From the NCBI GenBank assembly GCA_905207705.1, contig CAJLMA010000005.1:62001-126000 (forward strand): 64,000 nt of DNA, in the 5' to 3' direction. Positions within the stretch are counted from its first letter, which is position 1; each line of letters begins with the position of its first letter. Positions 1-8,990 of the stretch are shown piece by piece. Below the pieces are notes generated by a model. That model did no database searches. It saw nothing but the letters and a program-made list of their open reading frames with translations, and was not told the DNA's origin. The DNA is from an uncultured Prevotellaceae bacterium (GTDB lineage: Bacteria; Bacteroidota; Bacteroidia; Bacteroidales; Muribaculaceae). The translations under genes were made by a program, and so were the position numbers.

Positions 1-497
1 TAAAATGCAATCCGGCCATAAAAACTGCCCATGACAGGGAAATGTTGAGGGTAGGCCTTAAATCGGGATTGATAGACATTGTGGCTACCGATCATGCGCC
101 GCATCTGCCTGCCGAGAAGCAGGGTAGCTGCCTGAAAGCGGCTTCGGGAATGCCTCTTGTGCAATATTCGCTTGTGGCGATGCTTGAAATGGCTCGTAAC
201 GGAGTGTTTACAGCAGAGCAGGTGGTGGAAAAGATGTGCCATGCACCGGCAATGCTGTACAGGATAGACAGGCGCGGATTCTTGCGTCCCGGCTATCATG
301 CCGATATAACAGTCGTTGATCCTTGTGCAGAGTTTAAGGTATCGGCCGATAGCATATTGTCGCGTTGCGGATGGTCGCCGTTTGAGGGCGTTACGTTCCA
401 CAGCAAGGTAGTAAAGACATTTGTAAATGGCAATTTGGTATATGATGACGGAAGAATCAACGAAGGTGCCAAAGGGAAAAGACTGCTATTCAATTAA
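1..497 (+). CDS. pyrC: Dihydroorotase, C-terminal part (5' truncated by window)
   Basis: Zinc amidohydrolase that interconverts carbamoyl aspartate and dihydroorotate in pyrimidine synthesis. The reading frame is open from base 3, before any ATG, and reads KCNPAIKTAHDRE and then IDIVATDHAPH, the conserved C-terminal stretch of dihydroorotases with the catalytic Asp of the DHAPH motif. The N-terminal HxH zinc ligands lie outside the window. The first internal ATG (42) is inside the conserved domain, so it is not the start. The stop at 497 is 17 bases before the next gene, suggesting co-transcription. The product call is firm; only the gene's 5' end is missing. Confidence 0.9.
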   Translation, partial: KCNPAIKTAHDREMLRVGLKSGLIDIVATDHAPHLPAEKQGSCLKAASGMPLVQYSLVAMLEMARNGVFTAEQVVEKMCHAPAMLYRIDRRGFLRPGYHADITVVDPCAEFKVSADSILSRCGWSPFEGVTFHSKVVKTFVNGNLVYDDGRINEGAKGKRLLFN

Positions 498-514
498 CCA
501 TATATTTTAAGGAA

Positions 515-3247
515 ATGACAGACATTAACAAGGGCTTGAACAGAGCCGAAGTAGAACAGAGCCGTGCCAAGCATGGCGTGAACATTCTCACTCCTCCTCC
601 TAAACGCTCGATGTGGTTGCAACTGCTCGATAAGTTTAAAGAGCCTCTCATCGAGATTCTGCTTGTCGCATTGCTGTTGTCGCTTGGCATATCGGCCTAT
701 GAAGTGATAAGCCTTGGCGAGCCGATGACGGTGTTTCTTGAGCCTGTGGGCATATTTGTCGCCATTACGCTTGCAACAGGCGTGGGATTTGCCGTTGAGA
801 TGAGTGCAAACAAGAAATTCGAGATGCTCAACCAAGTGAACGACGAGGTTGCCGTGAAAGTCATGCGCGACGGCAATATCACCCAGATACCGAAAAAGGA
901 TGTCGTGGTGGGCGATATCGTCATACTTGAGACCGGCGAGGAGGTGCCTGCCGACGGCATTTTGCTCGACTCGATGTCGTTGAGCATAAACGAGAGCACA
1001 TTGACGGGAGAGCCGGTGATAAAGAAAACTCACGTCGAGGCCGATTTCAAGAAGGATGCCACATATCCGTCAAATCGCGTCTTGCGTGGGACGACCGTGA
1101 CCGAGGGGCACGGCGTGATGTGCGTTGATGCCGTGGGCGACAAGACCGAATACGGGAAGGTGTACAAGGAAGCTCAGATTGACAATAACATAAAGACTCC
1201 GCTCACGCAGCAATTCGACAAGTTGAGCCGCGTGATATCAATCGGAAGCTATGTCGTGGCAGCCGTGATAATTATAGGCCGTCTGCTCATCTTCGATTAT
1301 GATATCCACGGGCTTGGAAGCACCGAGTTTATAAATTATCTCATGGTTACCATCATGCTTGCAGTTACACTTATAGTGGTGAGCGTGCCTGAGGGGCTGC
1401 CAATGAGCGTGACGCTGAGCCTTGCATTGAGCATGAAGCGTATGCTCAACAGCAACAACCTCGTCAGGAAGATGCACGCTTGCGAGACGATGGGAGCCAC
1501 GACAATCATATGCACCGACAAGACCGGTACGCTCACTCAGAACCAGATGCAGGTGTATGAGACGAATTTCTACGGAATGAAGCATAAGAACGGCCTTGAC
1601 GATGACGAGGAGAGCACCATAATCTCGGAAGCGATAGCCTGCAACTCGACGGCGTTCCTCGACTTTTCCGACCCAAATAAAATCAAGGCTCTTGGCAATC
1701 CGACCGAAGGGGCATTGCTGTTGTGGCTCAACTCGATGGGGCGCGACTACATGCAGATAAGGCATGCCAACAGGGTCGAGGCGCAACTTCCGTTTTCCAC
1801 CATGCGCAAGTTCATGGCCACAGTGGTGTTCAGCGAGACGTTGAAACGCAGGGTGCTTTATGTGAAAGGTGCGCCCGAAATCGTGCTTGGTCTGTGCAAG
1901 GATGTGAAGAATGACGTAGATCGCAAGGAGATAGCAGCTTCGTTGCTCGGATACCAGTCGAAGGCGATGCGCACGCTCGGCTTTGCGCGTCAGATATTGA
2001 ATGTTGACGAGAATCCGATAGTAGATGGCAAGCTTGATGCCAAGCGTCTTACATTCACAGGCATAGTGGCAATTTCCGACCCGATACGCACCGACGTGCC
2101 GGATGCAATAAAGTCGTGCATATCGGCCGGCATAAAGGTAAAAATTGTTACGGGCGACACTCCGGGTACTGCCAAGGAGATTGGCCGCCAAGTCGGTTTG
2201 TGGACCGATGAGGACACGGACGAAAATATCATCACAGGACCCGATTTTGAAGCATTGAGCGATGAGGAAGCGATGATAAAGGCGCAACAGATAAAAATCA
2301 TGTCGCGTGCACGTCCTACCGACAAGTCGCGTCTTGTCAACCTGTTGCAACGTCAGAAGGAGGTGGTTGCCGTTACAGGCGATGGAACAAATGACGCTCC
2401 GGCATTGAATGCTGCGCAAGTAGGATTGTCGATGGGAGATGGCACGCAGGTGGCCAAGGAGGCCAGCGACATAACCATCATGGACAATTCTTTCAAGTCT
2501 ATTTCTCTTGCCGTGATGTGGGGCCGCTCGCTGTACAAGAACATACAGCGGTTTATCCTGTTCCAGCTTACTGTCAACGTGGTGGCTTGCTGCATCGTCG
2601 GCATAGGCGCATTCATGGATTACCAGTCGCCGCTCACCGTTACGCAGATGCTGTGGGTGAACTTGATTATGGACACATTTGCCGCATTGGCACTTGCATC
2701 GCTGCCGCCAAGCATGGATGTGATGAAGGCCAAGCCGCGCAAGGCGACCGACTTCATCGTGTCGCGCACGATGACCACGTTTATCTTTGTCGTGGGCATA
2801 TTGTTCATGCTTTTCCTTTTCGGACTGATGCAGTATTTCAAGCATGTGCACATTGGTTCGCTTGCCGACTTTAGTCTGTTGACCTATTTCGAGACGTTCT
2901 TTAACTTCAATTATACGTCGGCTGACGTCATATCGCCTGTCGACCACACGATGTTCTTCACGATATTCGTGTTCTTGCAGTTCTGGAACTTGTTCAATGC
3001 GCGTTCATTCCAGAGTGGCCACTCGGCATTCCATGACATGGGCAGGAGCAAAGTATTCTTCTCGACGTTGCTCGTCATCGTCATCGGTCAAGTGCTGATT
3101 GTGGAATTTGGAGGAGAAATGTTCAGCGTAGTCAAAGGCGGATTATCGTTATCCAACTGGCTGTACATAATCGCCGGCACGTCGATAGTACTTTGGATAG
3201 GTGAATTGACTCGCATTGTTAAAAAGTTGTTCTCAAAGGCTGACTGA
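515..3247 (+). CDS. Calcium-translocating P-type ATPase (PMCA/SERCA-like)
   Basis: Inner-membrane ion pump of 910 residues. Visible P-type landmarks: the actuator motif (STLTGEPV), the phosphorylation site ICTDKTGTLT with Asp335, the hinge motif TGDGTNDAPAL, and the M4 motif PEGLP, which is typical of Ca2+ pumps. There are about ten membrane segments, paired near residues 45-95, near 250-300, and six after about 660. Length fits the bacterial PMCA-type family (about 850-950). The start at 515 follows an AAGGA run with short spacing. It sits 17 bases after pyrC and is closed by a strong terminator. The ion is inferred from the family; Mn2+ or another divalent cation is possible. Confidence 0.9.
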   Translation: MTDINKGLNRAEVEQSRAKHGVNILTPPPKRSMWLQLLDKFKEPLIEILLVALLLSLGISAYEVISLGEPMTVFLEPVGIFVAITLATGVGFAVEMSANKKFEMLNQVNDEVAVKVMRDGNITQIPKKDVVVGDIVILETGEEVPADGILLDSMSLSINESTLTGEPVIKKTHVEADFKKDATYPSNRVLRGTTVTEGHGVMCVDAVGDKTEYGKVYKEAQIDNNIKTPLTQQFDKLSRVISIGSYVVAAVIIIGRLLIFDYDIHGLGSTEFINYLMVTIMLAVTLIVVSVPEGLPMSVTLSLALSMKRMLNSNNLVRKMHACETMGATTIICTDKTGTLTQNQMQVYETNFYGMKHKNGLDDDEESTIISEAIACNSTAFLDFSDPNKIKALGNPTEGALLLWLNSMGRDYMQIRHANRVEAQLPFSTMRKFMATVVFSETLKRRVLYVKGAPEIVLGLCKDVKNDVDRKEIAASLLGYQSKAMRTLGFARQILNVDENPIVDGKLDAKRLTFTGIVAISDPIRTDVPDAIKSCISAGIKVKIVTGDTPGTAKEIGRQVGLWTDEDTDENIITGPDFEALSDEEAMIKAQQIKIMSRARPTDKSRLVNLLQRQKEVVAVTGDGTNDAPALNAAQVGLSMGDGTQVAKEASDITIMDNSFKSISLAVMWGRSLYKNIQRFILFQLTVNVVACCIVGIGAFMDYQSPLTVTQMLWVNLIMDTFAALALASLPPSMDVMKAKPRKATDFIVSRTMTTFIFVVGILFMLFLFGLMQYFKHVHIGSLADFSLLTYFETFFNFNYTSADVISPVDHTMFFTIFVFLQFWNLFNARSFQSGHSAFHDMGRSKVFFSTLLVIVIGQVLIVEFGGEMFSVVKGGLSLSNWLYIIAGTSIVLWIGELTRIVKKLFSKAD

Positions 3248-3272
3248 AACAGGGTATATTAACAATAATGTG

Positions 3273-3313
3273 GAGGCCGACACTTCCTTTTGGGGGATGT
3301 CGGCCTCTTTTTT
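3273..3313 (+). terminator. Rho-independent terminator after the P-type ATPase
   Basis: A perfect 10-bp stem (GAGGCCGACA at 3273-3282 with TGTCGGCCTC at 3298-3307) is followed by six T. It separates the pyrC/ATPase unit from the capsule locus. Confidence 0.92.
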
Positions 3314-3460
3314 GTCACAAGAAAGCAATTTGTAGAATATATACGGTGTAGAAACGCAATTTTATCGCGCTTGGAAAGGTGGAATTTTGTTGCAGATCAA
3401 GCAGGCAATTTACCATGCCGATGGGCGAAAATCGGCAGTAAAAAAATTTGAAAAGCATAA

Positions 3461-3492
3461 TTTGGTTATTTATCAATAAAATGATAATTTTG
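3461..3492 (+). promoter_or_regulatory. Capsule locus promoter (Bacteroidales sigma type)
   Basis: TTTG at 3461-3464 (-33 box), a 20-base spacer, then TAATTTTG at 3485-3492 (-7 box, consensus TAnnTTTG). This predicts a start near 3499 and a leader of about 340 nt before upxY. I could not find a long inverted repeat pair around it of the kind that marks invertible capsule promoters in Bacteroides. Confidence 0.75.
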
Positions 3493-3498
3493 CCAATG

Positions 3499-3837
3499 AA
3501 ATTTTTCATCTCTCACTCAGAGATGTCAAGGACAGTTGGAAAAATAATGGCTGTAAATACTTGTGTAACAATAGAATGTGTTGTACGCAAGGAGCCAAGA
3601 GTATGAGTAGATAACAAAAACATCTTCGATTGCGTGAACCTTGTGTCCAAGGGAAACGCAAGTTTTTCCCCCATTTGCTTGTAAAGAATTCGAGTCAGTT
3701 TATTTGTAGTGCCGGGCTGTGAATGCAGTTGCAATTGTGCGATAACGGCGCGGTTGCCACAAGGGGAATATCCCATATTGACGGGGAAAATGAGTTGAAG
3801 CAGTTGCCGGGATATCCAGTGGCAACGCGAAAATAGT
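3499..3837 (+). promoter_or_regulatory. Structured 5' leader of the capsule operon with attenuator-like hairpin
   Basis: This leader of about 340 nt carries no convincing gene. Three structures are visible. (1) A hairpin at the very start: CATCTCT 3507-3513 pairs with AGAGATG 3519-3525. (2) A terminator-like hairpin at 3631-3660: TGCGT/ACGCA outer stem, symmetric GAA/GAA internal loop, CCTTG/CAAGG inner stem, TGTC loop, followed by AGTTTTT at 3661-3667. (3) A long-range pairing of 3749-3760 with 3819-3829 that closes 8 bases before the upxY start. UpxY proteins are known to act against premature termination in the leaders of their own loci, so hairpin 2 is a candidate target; that link is inferred. 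Confidence 0.6.
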
Positions 3838-4419
3838 ATGGATGAAATCACAAGCGGCGTTGCCGGTTCTCATGCGGTAGCCGGACAGAATACCATCATG
3901 TGGTGGGCGTTGAGTGCGCCTTATTGCCGCGAATTGCGAGCCAAGCGCGAGTTGGAGCAAGCCGGGATGGAATGTTTCGTCCCGATGCGCTACCGTGTCG
4001 TGGAACGTCGCGGAGGCATAAAGACGCGCGAGTTGCAGCCTGCCATACGCAACCTCGTGTTTGCACGAGCCACTGCCGCCGACATGCGCCGTGTAAAGCG
4101 GCTCATAAGCATCATCCAATACCTAACTCGTCCCGAGGAGGGGCGCAACATCCCCATCACAGTTCCCGAAAACGAGATGCGCCGTTTCATGGCCGTCTGC
4201 GAAGCCGATACCGAACATAGCATTTACCTGCGTCCCGACGAGGTCGATCTTCGCCGGGGTACTCGTGTGCGCATCATCGGCGGTCCGCTCGATGGCGTTG
4301 AGGGCTGGTTTGTAAAGGTTAAAGGCGTGCGCGACCGTCGCGTGGTGGTAATGGTGGGCGACGTGGCAGCCGTGGCAACAGCCGAAGTCCGTCCCGACCT
4401 CCTCGAAATCCTGAAATAA
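3838..4419 (+). CDS. upxY: UpxY family capsule-locus transcription antiterminator (NusG-like)
   Basis: NusG/RfaH paralogue of 193 residues that keeps RNA polymerase elongating through the linked polysaccharide operon. The NGN domain covers about residues 20-110: WWALSAPYCRELRAKRELE, then CFVPMRYRVV and a long FARATAADMRRVKR segment. A KOW-like module follows at about 135-185 (GTRVRIIGGPLDGVEGWFVK). It is the first gene after the promoter and leader, as upxY genes are in Bacteroides capsule loci. No upxZ follows; the next gene is ugd, 38 bases on. A second ATG at codon 21 is possible, but the first is kept because the residues just before the NGN domain vary in this family. Confidence 0.88.
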   Translation: MDEITSGVAGSHAVAGQNTIMWWALSAPYCRELRAKRELEQAGMECFVPMRYRVVERRGGIKTRELQPAIRNLVFARATAADMRRVKRLISIIQYLTRPEEGRNIPITVPENEMRRFMAVCEADTEHSIYLRPDEVDLRRGTRVRIIGGPLDGVEGWFVKVKGVRDRRVVVMVGDVAAVATAEVRPDLLEILK

Positions 4420-4457
4420 CCAAAGGATAAATCCTTAAAATAATCTCAATAAATATT

Positions 4458-5771
4458 ATGAATATAGCTATTGTAGGGACCGGCTATGTCGGTCTTGTAT
4501 CTGGCACATGTTTCGCCGAAATGGGTGTAAATGTGACATGTGTAGATATAGATGAATCAAAGATAAATAAACTTATTAAAGGCGAAGTGCCTATTTATGA
4601 GCCGGGACTTGATGAAATGGTCTTGCGTAATTGCCGTGAGGGTAGATTGCATTTTACAACAGATTTATGCACAGTTCTTGATGATGTCGATGTAGTATTC
4701 AGTGCAGTGGGTACACCTCCTGATGAGGATGGTAGTGCAGACTTACAATATGTATTAAATGTTGCTCACACTTTTGGTAAAAATATCAAGAAATATACAC
4801 TTCTTGTCACCAAGTCTACAGTTCCTGTGGGTACGGCAAAAAAAGTAAAAGCGGCCATACAAGAAGAACTCACAAAGCGTGGTGTAGATGTGCCGTTTGA
4901 CGTAGCCTCAAATCCTGAATTTCTTAAGGAAGGTGCTGCAATTAAAGATTTTATGTCACCCGATCGTGTTGTCGTTGGTGTCGAGTCGGAAAAGGCTCGT
5001 GAATTGATGTCGCAGCTTTATCGTCCATTTCTTCTGAATAATTTTAGGGTGATTTTTACCGACATACCAAGTGCAGAGATGATAAAGTATGCGGCAAATT
5101 CCATGCTTGCGACACGTATATCATTTATGAATGACATTGCTAATTTATGCGAATTAGTTGGTGCCGATGTCAATATGGTACGAAAAGGAATAGGTTCCGA
5201 CAGTCGTATAGGTAGCAAATTCTTATATCCCGGTTGTGGATATGGTGGCAGTTGTTTCCCTAAAGATGTTAAAGCTCTTATAAAGACGGCAGAAAAGAAT
5301 GGCTATGAAATGCAAGTGCTTAAGGCTGTTGAGTCTGTTAATGAGCATCAAAAGACCGTTGTTTTTAAGAAATTATTGCATTATTATGACGGAAATCTAA
5401 AAGGTAAGAATATAGCAATATGGGGATTAGCTTTTAAGCCAGAAACTGATGACATGAGAGAAGCTACATCTTTGGTTACAATTAAAATGTTAAAAGAAGC
5501 TGGATGTAATATTCGCGTATATGATCCAGTTGCAATGGATGAATGTAAACGTAGGGTTGGAGATGTAGTAGAATATGCAAATGATATGTATGGGGCTGTC
5601 TTAAATGCTGATGCATTGTTGCTGCTTACAGAATGGAAACAATTCCGTCTTCCAAGTTGGGGAGTTATTGCAAAATCTATGAATACGCCTCTTATTATAG
5701 ATGGTAGGAATATTTATGATGAAAGTGAATTGATAAAATTCAATATAACATATAGATCGATAGGAAGATAA
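4458..5771 (+). CDS. ugd: UDP-glucose 6-dehydrogenase
   Basis: Oxidises UDP-glucose to UDP-glucuronate (2 NAD+), a precursor for acidic capsule sugars. It has 437 residues, normal for the family. The N-terminal Rossmann motif GTGYVGLVSGTCFAEMG is at residues 7-23. The catalytic segment GYGGSCFPKDVKAL carries Cys266. The C-terminal UDP-binding part has GLAFKPETDDMREATS. It is the first structural gene of the locus. Base composition changes sharply here: codons are far more A/T-rich than in upxY. Another UDP- or GDP-sugar dehydrogenase is possible, but the motifs fit UDP-glucose dehydrogenase best. Confidence 0.92.
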   Translation: MNIAIVGTGYVGLVSGTCFAEMGVNVTCVDIDESKINKLIKGEVPIYEPGLDEMVLRNCREGRLHFTTDLCTVLDDVDVVFSAVGTPPDEDGSADLQYVLNVAHTFGKNIKKYTLLVTKSTVPVGTAKKVKAAIQEELTKRGVDVPFDVASNPEFLKEGAAIKDFMSPDRVVVGVESEKARELMSQLYRPFLLNNFRVIFTDIPSAEMIKYAANSMLATRISFMNDIANLCELVGADVNMVRKGIGSDSRIGSKFLYPGCGYGGSCFPKDVKALIKTAEKNGYEMQVLKAVESVNEHQKTVVFKKLLHYYDGNLKGKNIAIWGLAFKPETDDMREATSLVTIKMLKEAGCNIRVYDPVAMDECKRRVGDVVEYANDMYGAVLNADALLLLTEWKQFRLPSWGVIAKSMNTPLIIDGRNIYDESELIKFNITYRSIGR

Positions 5772-5772
5772 T

Positions 5773-6348
5773 ATGGCTTTTATCAAATCAATTTTATGGA
5801 AATGTATAAAAGCGTTTTGTTATATACTATATCCGTTTGTCGTAATTTATTATCACTTTCTTAAGAATGGTATAGATGAAATGCTTGGACAATACTGCCT
5901 CAATCAAATAAGAAAACACGGCAAGGGTGTGAAGATAAGGGGAATAGGCACATTTACTGAAGGTGATAAAATTTCAATTGGAGATTATACAAAGATAGGA
6001 AAGAATGCATATTTCCATAGTTCTGGAGGTTTAGAAATAGGAAGAAATGTTCAAATGTCGCGTAATGTGACTATATATACGGCTAATCATAATTATAAAT
6101 CATCAACTTTTATTCCGTATGATAATACAGAAATAATGGAAAGAGTTGTAATCTGTGATAATGTGTGGATTGGGATGAATGTTTCGATTTTACCAGGTGT
6201 TACAGTAGGGAAAAATTCTATTATAGGAATGAATGCTGTAATTTCTAAAGATGTACCAGAAAATGCTATAGTCGTGGGGTTTAATAGAATTATAGGTTAT
6301 AGGGAATTAAAAACACAAACGAAGTTGTTTGGTAAAGAGTTTAATTAA
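5773..6348 (+). CDS. Hexapeptide-repeat acyltransferase (capsule O-acetyltransferase type)
   Basis: 191 residues with a left-handed beta-helix hexapeptide pattern: GRNVQMSRNVTIYTANH, then VWIGMNVSILPGVTVGKNSIIGMNAVISKDVP. The His in the TANHNY segment matches the position of the catalytic His in the WbbJ/maltose O-acetyltransferase family. About 40 N-terminal residues are hydrophobic and basic, suggesting membrane association. It starts one base after the ugd stop and is 6 bases from wzx, so it is within the operon. The likely role is acetylating a sugar of the repeat unit; donor and acceptor cannot be read from the sequence. Confidence 0.85.
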   Translation: MAFIKSILWKCIKAFCYILYPFVVIYYHFLKNGIDEMLGQYCLNQIRKHGKGVKIRGIGTFTEGDKISIGDYTKIGKNAYFHSSGGLEIGRNVQMSRNVTIYTANHNYKSSTFIPYDNTEIMERVVICDNVWIGMNVSILPGVTVGKNSIIGMNAVISKDVPENAIVVGFNRIIGYRELKTQTKLFGKEFN

Positions 6349-6354
6349 TAGTTT

Positions 6355-7746
6355 ATGTCCTTGCTAAAACATCTTGAGATACTAAAAACCTTTTCAATAA
6401 TCTCAAGTATACAAACTATCATAGTTTATTTATATGTGTTTTTCCTTGCTCGATTTGGGACAGAAAATGACTACGCTAATTATATAGCTATAACGTATAT
6501 AGTAGATTTTGCTGTTGCTGTAGGTCTATTTGGATTCAACTTATTAATATTAAGAGAACCAATAGATTTCTTAAGAAGGAATTTATATGCAATATGCACG
6601 ATAGCATTATTCATATTTATAAGCGTATATTCTATATATTGTGTTTTTATAAGGCATCTTGACTTACTGAGTTTTATATATGGACTTGCTCTAATTATTT
6701 TAAATTATTTATATCAGATAGGATTTGTTATCCTAGTAAAATTTAGAAAGAACAAGATTGCATTCTTAATTACAATCTTGAATTCTATATTTGTTTTTAT
6801 ATCACTATTAATATTTACATATTGTGATATCGTAACCTATACAAATGTTGTAATGGTGCGTATTATACAGGTTTTGATATTTGTATTTATTGGTTTTTAT
6901 TCTGCTATAAAATTAATATTGCCTATACAGCCATTTTCGTTAAAACAAATAAAAGAATGTTTTTTTAAAGCTTTGCCTATTGGAGGAGGAACTGTTATTG
7001 GTACAATTTCTTTGTATGTTGATAAGTTCATTCTCTCTACTTTGAGTGTTGCGGAGATTGCTCGATACTCGGTAGCAAGATTTGATATACCGTTCATAGG
7101 AATATTTATTAATAATCTTTCTTTGGTTTACATGTCAAATATAAAAGCAGCTGTTGATGCAAAGGACTATGAACAAGTAAAGTTTAATTTGAAGTTGTTC
7201 ATGTCTTATGGATGGTATTTTAATATGTTGTTATTTACCATTCTATTTTGTAATTCTCCTCTAATTATATCATTGCTTTATTCTGATAAGTTCTTGAGTT
7301 CAGATGTGTTATTCAAAGTTATTTTGTGTTCATATCTATTGAAGATTGTACCATATTCAAATATAATTGTAGCTCTTGGAATAGAAAAAATTATTATAAC
7401 TCGAATGTTAATTGAACTCTGCTTGCAAATAGTAGTGTCTTTAATATTATTACATTTCTTTGGAATCTTAGGATTGGCATTAAGTTTGGTTTGCGTGTTG
7501 TTATTTTGGAGCGTTCCGTATAATTTGTATTATTTTGCTAAGACAATTCATTGTAAGATAATGGATTTTATTCCATATAAGTCAATGTTTATTTTTACTA
7601 TCAAAAGTTTCGTACCATGTGTTATAGTCACATATTTATTGTCAAGTTGTACATCCAATTTGTATATTACGTTGGCTGTCACTATTAGTATGTTGATAAT
7701 TCTGAATCTAAAAGAAATAAAATTTATTTTTAGGACTACTAAATAG
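6355..7746 (+). CDS. wzx: Wzx-type polysaccharide repeat-unit flippase
   Basis: Integral membrane protein of 463 residues with about 12-14 hydrophobic segments across its whole length, the MATE-like/PST architecture of Wzx flippases. Wzx turns undecaprenyl-linked repeat units to the periplasmic face. A GGGTVIGTISLYVDKFILS stretch near residues 208-230 is characteristic of polysaccharide-export flippases. It is very A+T-rich, as is usual for Wzx. It sits between the acyltransferase and a polymerase candidate, 2 bases from the latter. Specificity cannot be inferred. Confidence 0.87.
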   Translation: MSLLKHLEILKTFSIISSIQTIIVYLYVFFLARFGTENDYANYIAITYIVDFAVAVGLFGFNLLILREPIDFLRRNLYAICTIALFIFISVYSIYCVFIRHLDLLSFIYGLALIILNYLYQIGFVILVKFRKNKIAFLITILNSIFVFISLLIFTYCDIVTYTNVVMVRIIQVLIFVFIGFYSAIKLILPIQPFSLKQIKECFFKALPIGGGTVIGTISLYVDKFILSTLSVAEIARYSVARFDIPFIGIFINNLSLVYMSNIKAAVDAKDYEQVKFNLKLFMSYGWYFNMLLFTILFCNSPLIISLLYSDKFLSSDVLFKVILCSYLLKIVPYSNIIVALGIEKIIITRMLIELCLQIVVSLILLHFFGILGLALSLVCVLLFWSVPYNLYYFAKTIHCKIMDFIPYKSMFIFTIKSFVPCVIVTYLLSSCTSNLYITLAVTISMLIILNLKEIKFIFRTTK

Positions 7747-7748
7747 CC

Positions 7749-8990
7749 ATGTTGACAGTAGCTTTTTTATTGACACTTATATGGGGAATTTATTTCTTGC
7801 ATGTAAGAAAGCATGTCAAGACTGGAACAGTATTTTTTGTAATGCTGTTGATGATGGTCATTCCAAGTTGGTTAGAAATGAATTTTTTAAAAGGATACAT
7901 TGTTATTGAAACAGATTATTTCAATATATGTGTATTGGGTATTTTATTAATTTTAGGTTTTAAACCTTGGCTGGAATTTGATAAAAGCTTGCGTAGTAAT
8001 GCTGTAATTAAGATTAATCCCAGGTATATACAACGATTTAAGGTTATCTTTACTATATTGATAATATGTTCGCTTATATCAATTATATACTTATTACCTT
8101 ATGCCATAGAGGGAATTAGCGCAGGAGCAAAAGATAGACGTGCTGAAATTCAGGGTAGCACTGTATTGCCAGATAGTTTTCTGACAACAATTGTTGTTGG
8201 TATTGCTGCATTAAATATATATAACGCACTATTTTTTTTCATATCTTGTCTTCATCCTGTATTCAAGAGATATAGAATATGGTTAATGATAAGTAGCTTA
8301 TCTTATATTGTAAATTGTTTTGCTTTTACAGCCAGAGATGGATTGATTATCTTACCGATATTTTATATAGTATTTTTTTCATTGTTTAAAAATTCAATGA
8401 ATCTAACAGTACTCCGCAAAATAAAAAAATTGTTATATGTGCTTGTGGCATTGTTAGGTTTATTTTTGGTTTCGTTCACCTTAAGTCGCTTTTATGCCAA
8501 TAAAAACATGGATGAATTTTATAATGGCACATTAGGATATATAGCTGAGCAACCTTATGTATTTGATAATACAATACAACTTCAAGATGATTTCCATGGT
8601 TTTGAACTTCGTTTTCCATTGATAAATAGATTGTTTGGCATACCTAAATATGAAGTGGATCGAAGTGGAACAGGATATGAAACTCAATTTGGTACTATGT
8701 ATGCCGAGTTTTACAGTATTGGCGGATGGACTCCTCTTATTGTTGTGGCATTAGTGTTTTTTAGTTATTACTATCTATCAATTAAGTATTTATACAGGTC
8801 AAGGAAATACTTTGGATTGATTTTAATGTTTACAGTCTATTTATATATAGAGGTTACGGGGTTGTTTTATTGTAAAGCAGGTTCGACTGTTTTAATCAAT
8901 ATATTTTATATAACACTTTCGATAATCCCACTTTATATTGGTAATTATATATATTATGGCACTAATAACAATTGTAATTCCAATTATTAA
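7749..8990 (+). CDS. wzy: Wzy-type O-antigen/capsule polymerase
   Basis: 413-residue membrane protein with about 10-12 hydrophobic segments and one large periplasmic loop near residues 255-325, which contains GYETQFGTMYAEFYSIGGWTP. That topology, the low sequence conservation and the position right after wzx are typical of Wzy (EpsG/OAPol-like) polymerases, which join repeat units in the periplasm. The last 35 bases overlap the next gene in another frame. The call rests on topology and context rather than on a catalytic motif. Confidence 0.75.
   Translation: MLTVAFLLTLIWGIYFLHVRKHVKTGTVFFVMLLMMVIPSWLEMNFLKGYIVIETDYFNICVLGILLILGFKPWLEFDKSLRSNAVIKINPRYIQRFKVIFTILIICSLISIIYLLPYAIEGISAGAKDRRAEIQGSTVLPDSFLTTIVVGIAALNIYNALFFFISCLHPVFKRYRIWLMISSLSYIVNCFAFTARDGLIILPIFYIVFFSLFKNSMNLTVLRKIKKLLYVLVALLGLFLVSFTLSRFYANKNMDEFYNGTLGYIAEQPYVFDNTIQLQDDFHGFELRFPLINRLFGIPKYEVDRSGTGYETQFGTMYAEFYSIGGWTPLIVVALVFFSYYYLSIKYLYRSRKYFGLILMFTVYLYIEVTGLFYCKAGSTVLINIFYITLSIIPLYIGNYIYYGTNNNCNSNY

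Noticed and set aside
1238..2947. 569-codon reverse-strand open frame inside the P-type ATPase gene
   Set aside because: It lies wholly opposite a well-defined gene, has a His/Arg/Cys-rich composition typical of antisense reading of G+C-biased codons, and shows no recognisable domain.
3315..3540. Invertible capsule promoter
   Set aside because: I looked for long inverted repeats flanking the promoter at 3461-3492 and found only short local stems (3416-3437, 3507-3525). Without a matched pair, inversion is not supported.
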